Under the pieces are notes generated by a model, which made no database searches, was not told where the DNA came from, and saw only the letters and a list, made by a program, of their open reading frames with translations. The position numbers and the translations under genes were made by a program. This document shows positions 19,897 to 29,194 of a stretch of DNA of 64,000 nt, in pieces. The DNA lies in assembly GCA_963789885.1 (NCBI GenBank), contig CAWBNB010000064.1, forward strand, positions 62,001 to 126,000, read 5' to 3'. Position 1 is the first letter of the stretch. Each line of letters opens with the position of its first letter. This DNA comes from DATEDA01 sp963789885. GTDB taxonomy: Bacteria; Pseudomonadota; Gammaproteobacteria; Burkholderiales; SG8-39.

Positions 19897-20718
19897 TCAC
19901 TTCGGGAACATGAGCTGCACCTGGAACCGGATCTGCCAGTTGGGGCCGTCGTCCGGCCGGACGACGTTGTAGTAGCCGGAAAGCTGCGTGTTCACGGGCA
20001 GCTTGCCGATATGGAAGATCTTGCCGATGCCGCCGCCGATCGGCACCGTCCATTGGTTGCCGCTGTCGGCCTTCCAGTTGACGGTGAGAATCGGGGCGCT
20101 GGTGAGGTAGAGGCCTTCCTTGAAGTTGTAATTTACGAACGGCTGAATCAGGCCGTTGTTGTAGGACCCGCCGCGCTGGCTGCTCGACAGCGACCACACG
20201 TTGTTGACGAGCACGCCGTACACCCAGGGATCACCCTTGTCGAGATGCAGCACCACGGCCGACGGCCCGAGACCCCAGTTCTTGTTACCGAGTTCCGCGT
20301 TGCTGTTCGTCGGAATCTGGACGACGGGCCCCGCACCCCAGATCACCTTACCGGGATCCGCGGGGGAAAGAAACGCGGTGAACGTCGTGTCCCCGATTCC
20401 GTTGGTCGATGGATCGCCCGGTCCGAGCGACGGGTTCCAGATCACCGGCAGGATCGTACGCGTAATGACGTTCCAGTCCTTGTTGACCTCGATGGGGACC
20501 ACCGGCTGGATGTTGAGGATGTTCTGTGTCCCCTTCTCCGGCCCGAAGTTGAGGTTCGTGTTGTTCTGGAACGGCAGGCTGATCAGGTTGCCGACCGGAT
20601 TCTGCGCGAGCTTCGCCAGTTCTTCGGCGCTCAACTCCGCGTGCGCCGGAACGGCCACGAGGGTCGCCACGGCGAACCCGGCGCTCGTCAGCAGTCGTCG
20701 CGTCGATAGGGTCGTCAT
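19897..20718 (-). CDS. Outer-membrane beta-barrel protein (transporter-like)
   Basis: 273 aa. A signal peptide ends near PAHAEL. After a short helix (SAEELAKLAQNPVGN) comes a series of amphipathic beta strands with alternating polar and aromatic residues, ending in QIRFQVQLMFPK, a plausible C-terminal barrel strand. Close relatives are common in Proteobacteria and are often labelled as hypothetical or transporter proteins. The substrate is unknown. It heads the cassette barrel - CcoQ-like - 37-aa protein - transglycosylase. A fragment of a second copy lies at 25570-25650. Confidence 0.72.
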   Translation of the reverse strand: MTTLSTRRLLTSAGFAVATLVAVPAHAELSAEELAKLAQNPVGNLISLPFQNNTNLNFGPEKGTQNILNIQPVVPIEVNKDWNVITRTILPVIWNPSLGPGDPSTNGIGDTTFTAFLSPADPGKVIWGAGPVVQIPTNSNAELGNKNWGLGPSAVVLHLDKGDPWVYGVLVNNVWSLSSSQRGGSYNNGLIQPFVNYNFKEGLYLTSAPILTVNWKADSGNQWTVPIGGGIGKIFHIGKLPVNTQLSGYYNVVRPDDGPNWQIRFQVQLMFPK

Positions 20719-20740
20719 CGATAGTCTCCTCGGGCCCAGA

Positions 20741-20939
20741 TCAGTTGTGCGGCGGCGAAAGGGTTTCCAGCTCCTTCAGGCGCTTCATCGCCTGCATCGC
20801 CTGCATCGCCTGCAGCGAGTTGTAGTTGATGCCCGCCTATGCCAAGCTTCTCCTCGCCGCCCGATCGCGCGCTTCTCGTCGGCGAGCAGCATCTTGCCGT
20901 GGAGCTTGAGGCCCTTCAGCTTGTCGATCTTCGCCCCGC
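20741..20939 (-). pseudogene. Degraded gene remnant
   Basis: Between the lipoprotein stop at 20940 and a TGA at 20741 the minus strand encodes protein-like sequence split over frames. KIDKLKGLKLHGKMLLADEK comes first, then, after one or two frame changes, GINYNSLQAMQAMQAMKRLK with a terminal LETLSPPHN. The middle has a threefold 9-base tandem repeat. No start codon serves the whole region. It looks like the C-terminal remains of a small exported or periplasmic protein. I do not recognise the family. Confidence 0.35.
20789..20815. repeat. Three tandem 9-base units
   Basis: CGCCTGCAT occurs twice in a row and is followed by CGCCTGCAG. On the minus strand this encodes the repeated Gln-Ala-Met of the gene remnant. 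Such short repeats expand or contract by slippage in codon-length steps. Confidence 0.8.
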
Positions 20940-21335
20940 CTAGCGATATCTGATCGCGACGCCGATCACGTCGCGGCCGCTAGGGGGCGCGGCGGGAGCG
21001 CCCCACCACCTCCGGCTCGCCACGTTGGCCGGCTGCAACGGGTCGACGACGAGAACCACCGCGTTCGCGCCGAGGGGCGCAGCCGCCGCGCGGAGCTTCT
21101 CCTCGACCTCCTGCGCGGCAGATGCCGTGCGGGCGGGCTCCCGGACGGTGATCTCCGCGAGCTGCTGGTGCGGCCGTGCAGGCTCGCTGCGGAGGATCTG
21201 CACGCTCGCCGGCGTCGTCGGCGGAAAGTCCGGCAAGTCCGCGTACCGGATCGTGGAGACGCTCGAGCTCGCGCAGCCGGCGATGATCAGCACGGCAGTC
21301 GCGAGGATCCCTGTGAGAGTGCGCGGATTCATCAT
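20940..21335 (-). CDS. Small lipoprotein of unknown function
   Basis: 131 aa. A signal peptide with a lipobox (TAVLIIAGC then ASSS) indicates a lipid-anchored envelope protein. The mature part contains a SVQILRSEP strand, an AQEVEEKLRAAAAPLGANAVVLV segment typical of small periplasmic domains that form a beta-alpha-beta unit, and a C-terminal IGVAIRYR strand. I chose ATG at 21335 because an AGGAG lies six bases upstream of an in-frame ATG-ATG; 21332 and 21341 are alternatives. No known function. Confidence 0.65.
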   Translation of the reverse strand: MMNPRTLTGILATAVLIIAGCASSSVSTIRYADLPDFPPTTPASVQILRSEPARPHQQLAEITVREPARTASAAQEVEEKLRAAAAPLGANAVVLVVDPLQPANVASRRWWGAPAAPPSGRDVIGVAIRYR

Positions 21336-21391
21336 GATCATCTCCTGAAGGGCTCCCGCCCCCTCCCCTGCGCGATACGGTCCGCGACGCG

Positions 21392-21769
21392 CTATTGCCC
21401 CGGCGGGTAGATCGGCGGCAGCGGTGCGAGCGAGTCGCTCGGCACCGGTGCGAGGACCGGCGCTGGCTGGGTCTGCTGGGGCGTCAGGTCGGGGCTCGTC
21501 GGCACCGCGTTCGGCCCGAGCGCCGGGTCGGTCGGCACGGCGCCCGGCTGCAGCACCGGCGCGGGATTCGTCTGCTGCGGCGTGAGCGCGGGAGCGGTGG
21601 GGACTGCGTTGGGTCCGAGTGCGGGGTCGGTGGGTACCGCGTTCGGCCCGAGGACCGGATTGGGCGTCGGCGGCTGCTGTTGCGCAACCGCCGGGGTCCA
21701 TCCGATGGCGAGCGCGATACCGAGGAGGACGGCGCGCCGGTACGGGCGAGCACAACGGGTGCGGATCAT
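21392..21769 (-). CDS. Secreted proline-rich repeat protein
   Basis: 125 aa. An N-terminal signal peptide (VLLGIALAIGWTPAVAQ) is followed by a low-complexity region made of a repeated unit AVPTDPALGPNAVPT plus a TPQQT-PAPVL spacer, present about twice, and a proline-rich end. No enzyme motif is seen. It is probably a periplasmic or cell-wall spanning protein. It is preceded by a lipoprotein gene and followed by another, all on the minus strand. Repeats of this kind can arise by slippage and are weakly conserved. Confidence 0.6.
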   Translation of the reverse strand: MIRTRCARPYRRAVLLGIALAIGWTPAVAQQQPPTPNPVLGPNAVPTDPALGPNAVPTAPALTPQQTNPAPVLQPGAVPTDPALGPNAVPTSPDLTPQQTQPAPVLAPVPSDSLAPLPPIYPPGQ

Positions 21770-21786
21770 CGCGTGACTCCGTTGCG

Positions 21787-22098
21787 CTAGCGCGCCGCGG
21801 CGGCGAAGCAGCTCGGTGAGCCGAGCGCGCATACGACGATGTACGTGGTGCGCCGCTCGCAGCCCGCAACGCCGATCGTGTATTCCGCCCGCTCCTGCCC
21901 GCCCCACAGCACCGGCTGCAGGACATTGCTCGACAGGATCGACGTGGTGACCTGCGGACAGTTCAGCTCGAATTGCCCGCGCCGCGCCGCGACCCCGCTC
22001 GCATTCGCCTGGTCGCTCGCCAGCATCTCGGCCGGCGTCTGACATCCGCTCGTGACCAGCGCTGCTGCAAGGACCAGCGTTCGACAGGTATGCGACAT
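21787..22098 (-). CDS. Small lipoprotein
   Basis: 103 aa starting at ATG 22098 behind a strong AGGAGG site seven bases upstream. A lipobox is present (LVTSGC). The mature domain has four cysteines in spaced positions (NCPQV, AGCERR, VVCALG, PSCFA), suggesting two disulfides in the periplasm. The family was not recognised. It ends 17 bases before the proline-rich repeat gene and is probably in the same operon. Confidence 0.65.
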   Translation of the reverse strand: MSHTCRTLVLAAALVTSGCQTPAEMLASDQANASGVAARRGQFELNCPQVTTSILSSNVLQPVLWGGQERAEYTIGVAGCERRTTYIVVCALGSPSCFAAAAR

Positions 22099-22233
22099 GA
22101 TTGGCCTCCTAGCCTGCGAGTCGCCGAGTAAGTTGCTTCGGAGCGTCAGCTGCACCTGGCGCCGGGTGCCAGTTTGCCGGGGGAGCCGCCCTGCCGCGAC
22201 GGGCGCGGCCCGGCGCGGCCTGGCTCCCGCGCG

Positions 22234-22797
22234 CTAGTTCAGCTCCTTGTCCTTCCAGAACTTCGTCCCGGCAACCGCTACGCCCGCCTGGAGCCCGTCC
22301 TTGGTAAGGGAGTAGTACGACGCGTCGGCGATCGCGTTCTCGCCGCCCGCCGCACCGACCGACTTCCCGGCCGCGCCGGCCTGGACGGCACCGCCGCCTC
22401 CGGCCTCCCAGCCCTTCTCGATGAACTCCTGCATCGCCTTGGCCGACTTGAAGACGATCAGCGTTTCGCTTTCCGCGATGCCGACCTGGAGCCCGGCGCT
22501 CGCCTGGGCCATGTCCATGTAGGTGTTGTGCTTCGTCTTGTTGTCGTGCACCAGGCCTTTCCCGCCGGCACCGCCGACGAGGAAGCTGAGGCCGTAGGTC
22601 GTGAAGACGGCATACCCGGGCGCCTTCCCGACCTCGCCCTTGAGCTCCGGCTTGGCCTTGTAGAACTTCTCGAGCGAGGCGGCGGTGACCTTGCGGATCT
22701 CGGCCTGCTTCTTCGCTTTGTCACTCTGCGCGAGCGCGCTGCCCGCGGCGAGCGACAGCATCACCGCGGCGGTGGTGAGGACCGACGATAGCTTCAT
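22234..22797 (-). CDS. SYLF (YSC84-like) lipid-binding domain protein
   Basis: 187 aa. The signal peptide ends near SALAQ. The rest is a complete SYLF/Ysc84 domain: KFYKAKPELKGEVGKAPGYAVF, LSFLVGGAGGKGLVHD, ASAGLQVGIAESETLIVFKS and the C-terminal SYYSLTKDGLQAGVAVAGTKFW. SYLF domains bind phosphoinositide-like lipids in eukaryotes; in bacteria they are periplasmic proteins of unclear role. Start ATG at 22797 has a good AAGGAG site. It stands 71 bases downstream of the long Gly/Phe-rich gene. Confidence 0.9.
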   Translation of the reverse strand: MKLSSVLTTAAVMLSLAAGSALAQSDKAKKQAEIRKVTAASLEKFYKAKPELKGEVGKAPGYAVFTTYGLSFLVGGAGGKGLVHDNKTKHNTYMDMAQASAGLQVGIAESETLIVFKSAKAMQEFIEKGWEAGGGGAVQAGAAGKSVGAAGGENAIADASYYSLTKDGLQAGVAVAGTKFWKDKELN

Positions 22798-22868
22798 GGC
22801 ATTACTCCTTTATCGACACCTGGTTGAGAGCACGATTGCGTCGCGCGCCGCCGGGTCCGCATCTTTTG

Positions 22869-25132
22869 CTAGCGCCGGAACCCGCCGAACCTGCCCCCGA
22901 ACCCCCCGCCGAATCCCCCAAACCCGCCGCCGTGGAACCCGCCGAAGCTGCCGAACGAACGGTCGCCGCCGCCGAAGCCCGCCGCCGCCGAAGCGGCTGC
23001 GAAGTCACCACCGCTGAAGGAGCGGTCGCTGAACCCGCCGTCGGAGCGGAACTGGCTGAAGCTCTGGTCGCCAGCCGCGCGTGCCGAGGAATCGCGATCG
23101 AGCGACTGGAACGAGTCGCTCGACCGCGCCTGGCTCGCCCGCTGCTGCGCCTGGCTCCGGTCGACGTTGTTCCAGTTGCCGCTCTCGTTCTTCTGCCACT
23201 GGCCGTTCTCGTTGCGGTAGACGTTGCCGTCACGGCCGGCGTAGACGTTGTTCCCGGACCGCGCGACCGTGGTGTTGCCGACGCGCGCGTAGTTGTACGT
23301 GTTGCCGCGCGCCTGGACGGTCCCCGAGCCCCAGTGGTTGTAGACGTTGTTGACGGTGACGTTGTAGCCGCCGTGCCAGCCCCACCCCCACGCCGAGGCG
23401 CCGATCGCGGCGCCGACTGCCAGCCCGGTGAACATCCCTGCGCCGAACCCCGCGCCGTACGCGTAGGGCCCCCAGTACGGCGGATAGACCGGGTAGCCGA
23501 TGCCCGAATCCGACGTTCCAGCCGCCCCAGGTCGAGTAGGCGACCGTCGCCCCGATGCCGTAGGTGATCGGAGCCGGGTACCAGACCGAGCCGACCCACG
23601 CCGGATACACGTAGCCCGTGCCGTAAACCACCACGCCGCCCGGAGCGACCACGGTGCCCATGTATCCGGGCGTGTAGCCCGCGTAGACGACGTCGGCGGT
23701 CGAGCCGTAGATGCGCACGTAGGTGACGTAGTGGACCGGCGACGAGGCCGGGATCGTGTAGATCACCGCGGGCACCGACGTCGCCGCCGTCCACGATCCG
23801 TAGGGATCGCTCGCGACGAACCACACGGCGTTCTGCAGCGCGTAGTAGGAGGACGGCTGACACCCGGATCACCGGGATCGGCGTGTTCTGCGCGTAGCTG
23901 AGCGCGGTGTCCTCGATCGACACGAACTTCGCCGGGCCGTCGTACTTGACGTCGAGCGTGGCCTTGCTGCGCTGGACGGTGGCCGTCTGCGGCACGCTGT
24001 TCGCGATCAGCGCTTCGCGCGCCGGGACCGTGCCGGCCACCGACGCGAGCACGTCCGCCTTGGGGTGCTGCGGCGGAATCTGCGCGAACGCCGGTGGCAG
24101 CGCATTCGAGGCGACGAAGCTCCACGGCCCGTTCAGGCTCGGCGCCTTGAACCAGCGTCCGGTGAGGCGGACGTAGTAGTTCTGGTCGCCGCTGTTGAGG
24201 AAGACATCGTCGGAGGTGTTGGTGACCTCGAGCAGCGTCGTGTTCGCGATCGGCGCGAGCTGCGGCTGGCCGTTCAGATGGACGAGCGCCGCCGGCTTGA
24301 GGCTCACGTAGATCGTCGGGATCGAGTCGCCGTAGGCCTGTTTCACGGCGTCGTTGGACATCAGGGTGACCGCGTCGGATTTCTCGGCGAGGTCCTTCGC
24401 CTGGTCGAGCTGGAATCCGGCGATGAGCTTGTGCCGCCACGGCCCCTGGATGTCGCTCGCCTCGTACCAGTAGCCGGCGGTATAGAGATAGTAGGTGCCG
24501 GACGACTGGTCGAGGAGGATCAGCGCCCGGGTGTTGATCACCCGCAGGAAGCTCGTCCCGGAAAACGCGCGCAGCGCCGGCTCGCCGTCCACGAGCACGA
24601 GCAGGGCCGGTGTGTAGCTCACGATGATCCGCGGCGGCCCGTTCGCGACCGGGAGCGCGCGGGCGGGGCTGGTGGCCTGCGTCACCGCGAGGTTCGCCTG
24701 CAACCGCTCCAGCGCGATCGTCATCGGCTGCCGGTTGGACGCGGCGTCGTTGAGCGTCGCGATGAAGCTCGGTGTCCGGAACTGCTGGGTCGGGAACTGT
24801 GCCCGCACGACGCGGAAGTCGTTGAGCGTCACCATCCCGGCCGCCTTGTCCACCTCGGTCCGGGCGGTGTAGTAGACGACGCCGTAGGTCGGCTTGGGCA
24901 GCGCTGGCGTCTCGACCCCGATCGCCGCGCGCGCGCGGAGGACGTTGCCCTGCCAGCTCTCGACCTGCGGCTCGTAGACGGTGAGTTTGTCGCTACCTGC
25001 GTTGACCGTCCGCGGCCAGGAATCGACCGGGATCTCGCCCGCGGATGAGGTTTGCGCGCGGGCCCCGGGCTGGGGTCCGCACGCGAGGAGTAACGCCAGC
25101 GCGGCGCTCGAGAGGAATCGGCCGTCATCCAT
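22869..25132 (-). pseudogene. Large secreted protein with Phe/Gly-rich C-terminus, two frame breaks
   Basis: A signal peptide (SAALALLLACG) leads into a 400-residue region with repeated SGTYYLYTAGYWYEA and GPWRH/GPWSFV motifs (aromatic-tryptophan repeats seen in proteins annotated as carbohydrate-binding family V/XII). Two +1 breaks, near 23863 and 23505, separate SYYALQNAVWFVASDPYGSW and GYPVYPPYWGPYAYG from the rest. The end is a glycine-phenylalanine tail (FGGFHGGGFGG-type repeats) preceded by a QWQKNESGNW segment. Repaired length is 753 aa. No catalytic motif is visible. It is probably an outer-surface or periplasmic protein. The 293 bases upstream (25133-25425) contain no recognisable gene. 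Confidence 0.7.
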
Positions 25133-25425
25133 GCGAACTCTCCTGCTCTCTCGGGGACCCCGGGCGGATGCCTCAAGCCGGCGCCGCCTTGCCGGCCGAC
25201 CGGTTGTAGCGCGCACCCTGGCCCATGGTGACTCTAGGCAGTCGCGGAAGCCGCCGCCATCCCGGCGGCTACCTAGCGGGTCTGCGCCATCACCGGGTAC
25301 CGCGGCGCGACACCGGAGGCGACGCCGACAAGCGAGAAATCCCCGGCGCAGAAGGCACGCGGGTCGGCAGCCGAAGTGACTTCGATCGTTCATGGGGGTC
25401 CTTTCGGTCGAGGCCATGCGTGCAT

Positions 25426-25557
25426 TCAGAATGCCTTTTCCTGGAACGGAATCTTCGCGTCCCGTTCGAACCGCGCCTTGCGCTTGCGGGCGAATACCCA
25501 CGCGACGATCCCGACGAAGAGGACAACCAGGATGACGAGATAGAGTGCCTGGTCCAT
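25426..25557 (-). CDS. CcoQ/FixQ-like small membrane protein, copy 2
   Basis: 43 aa starting MDQALYLVILVVLFVGIVAW, then RKRKARFERDAKIPFQEKAF. It shares most of its residues with copy 1 at 19720-19860, and by eye the DNA is about 85-90 percent identical over the core. The gene directly follows a fragment of the beta-barrel gene, so the whole barrel/CcoQ-like unit was duplicated. No cbb3 oxidase genes are nearby. A free-standing ATG at 25557 has an AAGGGACTC upstream. Confidence 0.65.
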   Translation of the reverse strand: MDQALYLVILVVLFVGIVAWVFARKRKARFERDAKIPFQEKAF

Positions 25558-25569
25558 AGTGAGTCCCTT

Positions 25570-25650
25570 CCTTGCCGGCTGGACGTCCAGGCTGTGCCAA
25601 GTGCCGTTCCGCGGGCCATCGTTGAAGTTCGTGTTGCTCTGGAACGGCAA
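25570..25650 (-). pseudogene. Fragment of a duplicated beta-barrel gene
   Basis: On the minus strand this stretch encodes LPFQSNTNFNDGP, then NGTWHSLDVQPARKG. The intact barrel protein at 19897-20718 reads LPFQNNTNLNFGP, then KGTQNILNIQPVVP at the same point. The rest of the second barrel copy is gone. The fragment lies immediately upstream of CcoQ-like copy 2, in the same order as in the intact cassette. It is a deletion remnant and probably not translated as a functional product. Confidence 0.7.
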
Positions 25651-25684
25651 CCATGGTGCGGTTTAAGGCCTCATCTCGTGCTAG

Positions 25685-27076
25685 CTACGGCATCAACCTG
25701 CCTTCGATCTTGCGTTCGATGGTGTGCGTGGAGTACGGCGGGTATCGCACGCCCGGGTCGATCCGCGCGCCGTGGTACATCACGCCGCGCGCGTTGGTGA
25801 ACGCCTCGAACCCCCAGCGGCCGTGGTATTTCCCCATCCCGGAGTTGCCGACACCGCCGAACGGCAGCTCGGGGACCAGCGGATGGATGGTGCAGTCATT
25901 GATCGCTGCGTCGCCCGATTCCGTCGCCTCCAGGATCCGCTCCGCCACGCCCGGATCTTCGGCGAACACATACAGTCCGAGCGGACGCGGCCGGCTGTTG
26001 ACCCAGGCGATGACCGCCTCGACCGAATCGATCGCGAGAACCGGCAGGATCGGGCCGAACACTTCGTCCTGCATGATCGGCGAGTCCGGCGAGACGTCCA
26101 CCAGGACGGTCGGAGCAATGTAGCGCTCGGCGGGGTCGGTCTGGCCGCCGACGGCGACCTTCCCGCTTCCGAGCAGCCCCACGAGGCGGTCGAAGTTCCG
26201 CTGGTTGATCACCCGTCCGTAGTCGGGGCTCTTCTGCGGGTCGTCGCCGTAGAACTCGCGGATCGTTGCCGCGAGGTGCCGCACGAACTCGTCCTTGACC
26301 TCGGGCCACACGAGCACGTGGTCGGGGGCAGTGCAGATGTGCCCGGAGTTCATGAAGCGGCCGTAGGCGATGCGGCGCGCGGCGGATCTCAGGTCCGCCG
26401 AGGCGTGGACGATCGTCGGGTTCTTGCCGCCCAGCTCGAGCACGCACGGCGTCAGGTGCTGCGCCGCCGCCTTGTGCACGATCTTCCCGACCGCGGGGCT
26501 GCCGGTGAAGAAGATCAGGTCCCACTTCTGGCCCAGCAGAGCCGTCGTCTCCGGCACGGCGCCCTCGACCACGGCGACCGCGCGGGGATCGAAGTACTTG
26601 GGCACCAGGCGCGCCGCCGCGGCCGAGCACGCCACCGCGAGTTCCGACGGCTTCAGCACCGCGGTGTTTCCGCCGGCGAGCGCTGCCACCAGCGGGGCAA
26701 AGAGGAGCATGAACGGCTCGTTCCACGCACCGATGATCAGCGTCACGCCCATGGGATCGCGGCGTACGCGGATGTGACCGGGCTCGAAGACCAGCGGCGT
26801 GTGAACGCGCTGCGGTTCCATCCACGCGTCGAGGTGCGCGAGCGCGTAGTCGGCTTCCTTGACGTTGTACGCGACGTCCATCAGATCGGCGTCGGTGACG
26901 TTGCGACGCAAGTCCTTCCAAAGCGCCTCGCACAGCTCGTCGTGGTTCTCGGTGAAAAGCGCCTTGAGCGCTTCGAGCCGTGCCTTGCGCCATGCCGCCG
27001 GGCGGGTACTGCCGGTCAGGAAGTACTCGCGTTGCCGCTCGACAAGTGCGGCGTAGTCGGGGTTACTCATCGTCAT
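25685..27076 (-). CDS. Aldehyde dehydrogenase (class 3-like)
   Basis: 463 aa, intact. Catalytic Cys in NSGHICTAPDHV and general-base Glu in CVLELGGKNPTI; NAD-binding motif FFTGSPAVGK. The short length (about 460) and the C-terminal hydrophobic region without an extra domain match the class 3/fatty-aldehyde and coniferyl-aldehyde dehydrogenase branch. It oxidises aldehydes to acids with NAD(P)+. Two start codons six bases apart (27076 and 27070) are possible; AAGGA lies four bases before the first. It lies 31 bases downstream of the marC start side and seems co-transcribed with marC. Confidence 0.93.
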   Translation of the reverse strand: MTMSNPDYAALVERQREYFLTGSTRPAAWRKARLEALKALFTENHDELCEALWKDLRRNVTDADLMDVAYNVKEADYALAHLDAWMEPQRVHTPLVFEPGHIRVRRDPMGVTLIIGAWNEPFMLLFAPLVAALAGGNTAVLKPSELAVACSAAAARLVPKYFDPRAVAVVEGAVPETTALLGQKWDLIFFTGSPAVGKIVHKAAAQHLTPCVLELGGKNPTIVHASADLRSAARRIAYGRFMNSGHICTAPDHVLVWPEVKDEFVRHLAATIREFYGDDPQKSPDYGRVINQRNFDRLVGLLGSGKVAVGGQTDPAERYIAPTVLVDVSPDSPIMQDEVFGPILPVLAIDSVEAVIAWVNSRPRPLGLYVFAEDPGVAERILEATESGDAAINDCTIHPLVPELPFGGVGNSGMGKYHGRWGFEAFTNARGVMYHGARIDPGVRYPPYSTHTIERKIEGRLMP

Positions 27077-27107
27077 CAGTTCCTTCGTGTGTAGTTCGAC
27101 CCGCACG

Positions 27108-27743
27108 CTAGATCACCCCGAGCTCGCGCAGTGCGCGGAGGATCATATCGATCGCGATCGCGATCTGGAGCACACCAAGCACCGCGCCGATGACCTGCAG
27201 CACCATGACCGTGACTCCGCCCATGATCCGGCGCCCATACAGCATCGTCAGCAGATTGAGCACCATCACCGCCAGCAGGATCGCGAGAATGGCCCCCGTG
27301 CGATCGGCGTCGCGGCTGTTGGCGAGGACGACGATGAGCGCGGCGATGCCATAGGGCGTGACGACGGTCGGAAACGTGATCCGCATCGCTGCCGCCATGG
27401 GCACGGCCGGGAGCGGCGGCGGCGCCGGATGCACCGGCTGATACTGCTCGAGCACCAGATTCAGGCCGACGAGCGCGAAGATGATCCCGCCCGTAAGCAG
27501 CATCGCCGACGACGAGATGCCCCAGAACTCGAGCAGCGCCCGGCCGGCGAGGCCGCCGACCACCACCGCGATCACCGCGAGCACGAAGGCGCGCACCGCG
27601 ATTTTCCGCATCGTCGCCTCGTCCGTCTCCCGCGTGAGCTGCGAGAACGGGCCGAGGATCTTGAGCGGCCCGAGCGTGATGAAAAACAGCGTGAAAATCG
27701 CGCCGAATCCGATCAGCGCGGTCGCGTCAGGTGCGCCTTGCAT
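27108..27743 (-). CDS. MarC-family integral membrane protein
   Basis: 211 aa with six hydrophobic helices; characteristic residues are the N-terminal FGAIFTLFFITLGPLKILGPF, a VVGGLAGRALLEFWGIS region and a PLALPAVPMAAAMRIT-like middle with a conserved proline patch. Members of the MarC (UPF0056) family are inner-membrane proteins of unproven transport function. It is transcribed leftwards and followed by the aldehyde dehydrogenase 31 bases later. No frame break. Confidence 0.88.
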   Translation of the reverse strand: MQGAPDATALIGFGAIFTLFFITLGPLKILGPFSQLTRETDEATMRKIAVRAFVLAVIAVVVGGLAGRALLEFWGISSSAMLLTGGIIFALVGLNLVLEQYQPVHPAPPPLPAVPMAAAMRITFPTVVTPYGIAALIVVLANSRDADRTGAILAILLAVMVLNLLTMLYGRRIMGGVTVMVLQVIGAVLGVLQIAIAIDMILRALRELGVI

Positions 27744-27807
27744 TGCTCTCTCCTCGTGCCCGTCGGTGCTGCAGCTCGTGCATGGCCTAGGTGTAGCTCC
27801 GCAAACG

Positions 27808-29083
27808 TCATCCCACTAACCGCGACGCGTCGAACACCACCTGGTCGTAGTACCAGAGCTTTTCAAAGAAGGTACGTGCCATGTCGAGTTGCGGTTTTGC
27901 TCGTGAGGATGGCAACGTTCCTTCCACTATGCCGCCGATACTACGGTTCCCATCAATGGCATCGAACAAACCCTTTTCTGTTGAATCTATCGGCATGATC
28001 AGATCCCGGTAGGCGTGTGTCGGGTTGATAAGAACGGCCGCCGCTCCGGGGGGCAGGCGCTCTTGAACACAGATCGTGTCTGGCATTCGAAGCGGCACAT
28101 AGCCGAGCCAGTGCATCCCCGGCAAAACTTATCGGTTGCGCGCCGCCAGGGTTATCGTCTCGATAAGCAATCACGCTGTGGCGAACCATCGTGCCGCGAA
28201 ATAGTTCGACGGCAGCGTACTGCTCTGCGAGGGAAAGCTGTGCCAGCCGGGAAGCCTGCGGAATCTTTGCTACGACTCCACAATGGGAGGTGTAGGGTGC
28301 TTGCTTTAGCCAGCGGCCGAATCTCAGTCCTGCCTTTTCGATGAAATCGAATAGCTGCGGCACTGAATACGCGCGGTCCAGCGGATGCAGCAGCGCGTCG
28401 GCGAGCGCCGCCTCCTGACGGAGATCCGGGACCTCGCGCAGCAGATTTTCCAACGGATGGCGGGGTGGCAACGCCTTGAGCGCCGCGATGAGATCGCGGA
28501 TCTCCTCATCGTTGGCATGGACGCCGATCCGTCTGCAGAATTCCTGCAGCATATAGATGCCAGTCCGTCCGTAAGGCGCATACACCATGAGATGCATCGC
28601 TCCTCCGTCCGGGTTGAGCACACCGCGCAGAGCGCTGAGCCCCGCATCGGGCTCCGCGAGATGATGGAGAACCCCGGTGCAGATGATTTGATCGAAGCTC
28701 ATCTTCAGATCGCTTACCCGCTCGATGGGAAGCTGGCGGACTTGGAGGTTGCTCAAGTTGTATTTCCGCTTGAGCTCCTCGGTAGAGCGCACACTGGTTG
28801 CGCTGAAGTCGATGCCGGTAACCTGAGCCGCAGGCCAACGCAAGGCATGCTTGGCCGCCTGAGATGTCCCGCAGCCGGCAATGAGGATGGATTGGTCCTC
28901 CCGATAGGGTCTTGCAGGCCAGAAGAGGTGATAGTCCGCGCGGCGTTTCTGCCGGTCCTGCCCGAGCCGTCGATATTTCTCGAGGCTGTCGACGGGAGGT
29001 GGATAGGGATGACGTTCGTAAAACGCGCGCACATCCTCCCCAACGCTCGCGGCATCCGCGCTTCGTGATTCGTGGTCTTTCAC
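27808..29083 (-). pseudogene. SAM-dependent methyltransferase with C-terminal domain, one frame break
   Basis: The N-terminal part contains AFYERHPYPPPVDSLEKY (a lead-in typical of one methyltransferase group), SAM motif I in ILIAGCGTSQAAKHAL, and VTGIDFSATSV and FDQIICTGVLHHLAEPDAG. The C-terminal 130 residues, MHWLGYVPLRMPDT onward, are in another frame because of a +1 change in a GGGG run near 28121. Repaired length is 424 aa. I chose GTG at 29083; an ATG at 29167 would add 28 residues that overlap the terminator hairpin. Its target molecule is unknown. Confidence 0.78.
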
Positions 29084-29096
29084 GATACCTGAGGTG

Positions 29097-29136
29097 CAGG
29101 AAAAGGACCCATGCAGGGGATGGTCTCCTGCATGGG
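29097..29136 (-). terminator. Rho-independent terminator after the sulfatase gene
   Basis: A perfect 10-base stem (CCCATGCAGG, 29108-29117, pairing with CCTGCATGGG, 29127-29136) encloses a 9-base loop. In the direction of the sulfatase transcript it is followed by TCCTTTTCC (29107-29099). It starts 58 bases after the sulfatase stop. The T tract is interrupted, so termination may be partial. Confidence 0.65.
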
Positions 29137-29194
29137 CCGGTTCCACCGAGGCGCGTGGGGCGCCCACGACTATGCCTGCGAGACCCTGTGAAGG

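Noticed and set aside
20789..20815. Start of a CRISPR-like or larger repeat array
   Set aside because: Only three 9-base units without spacers, lying in coding-type sequence. No array or cas gene is present.
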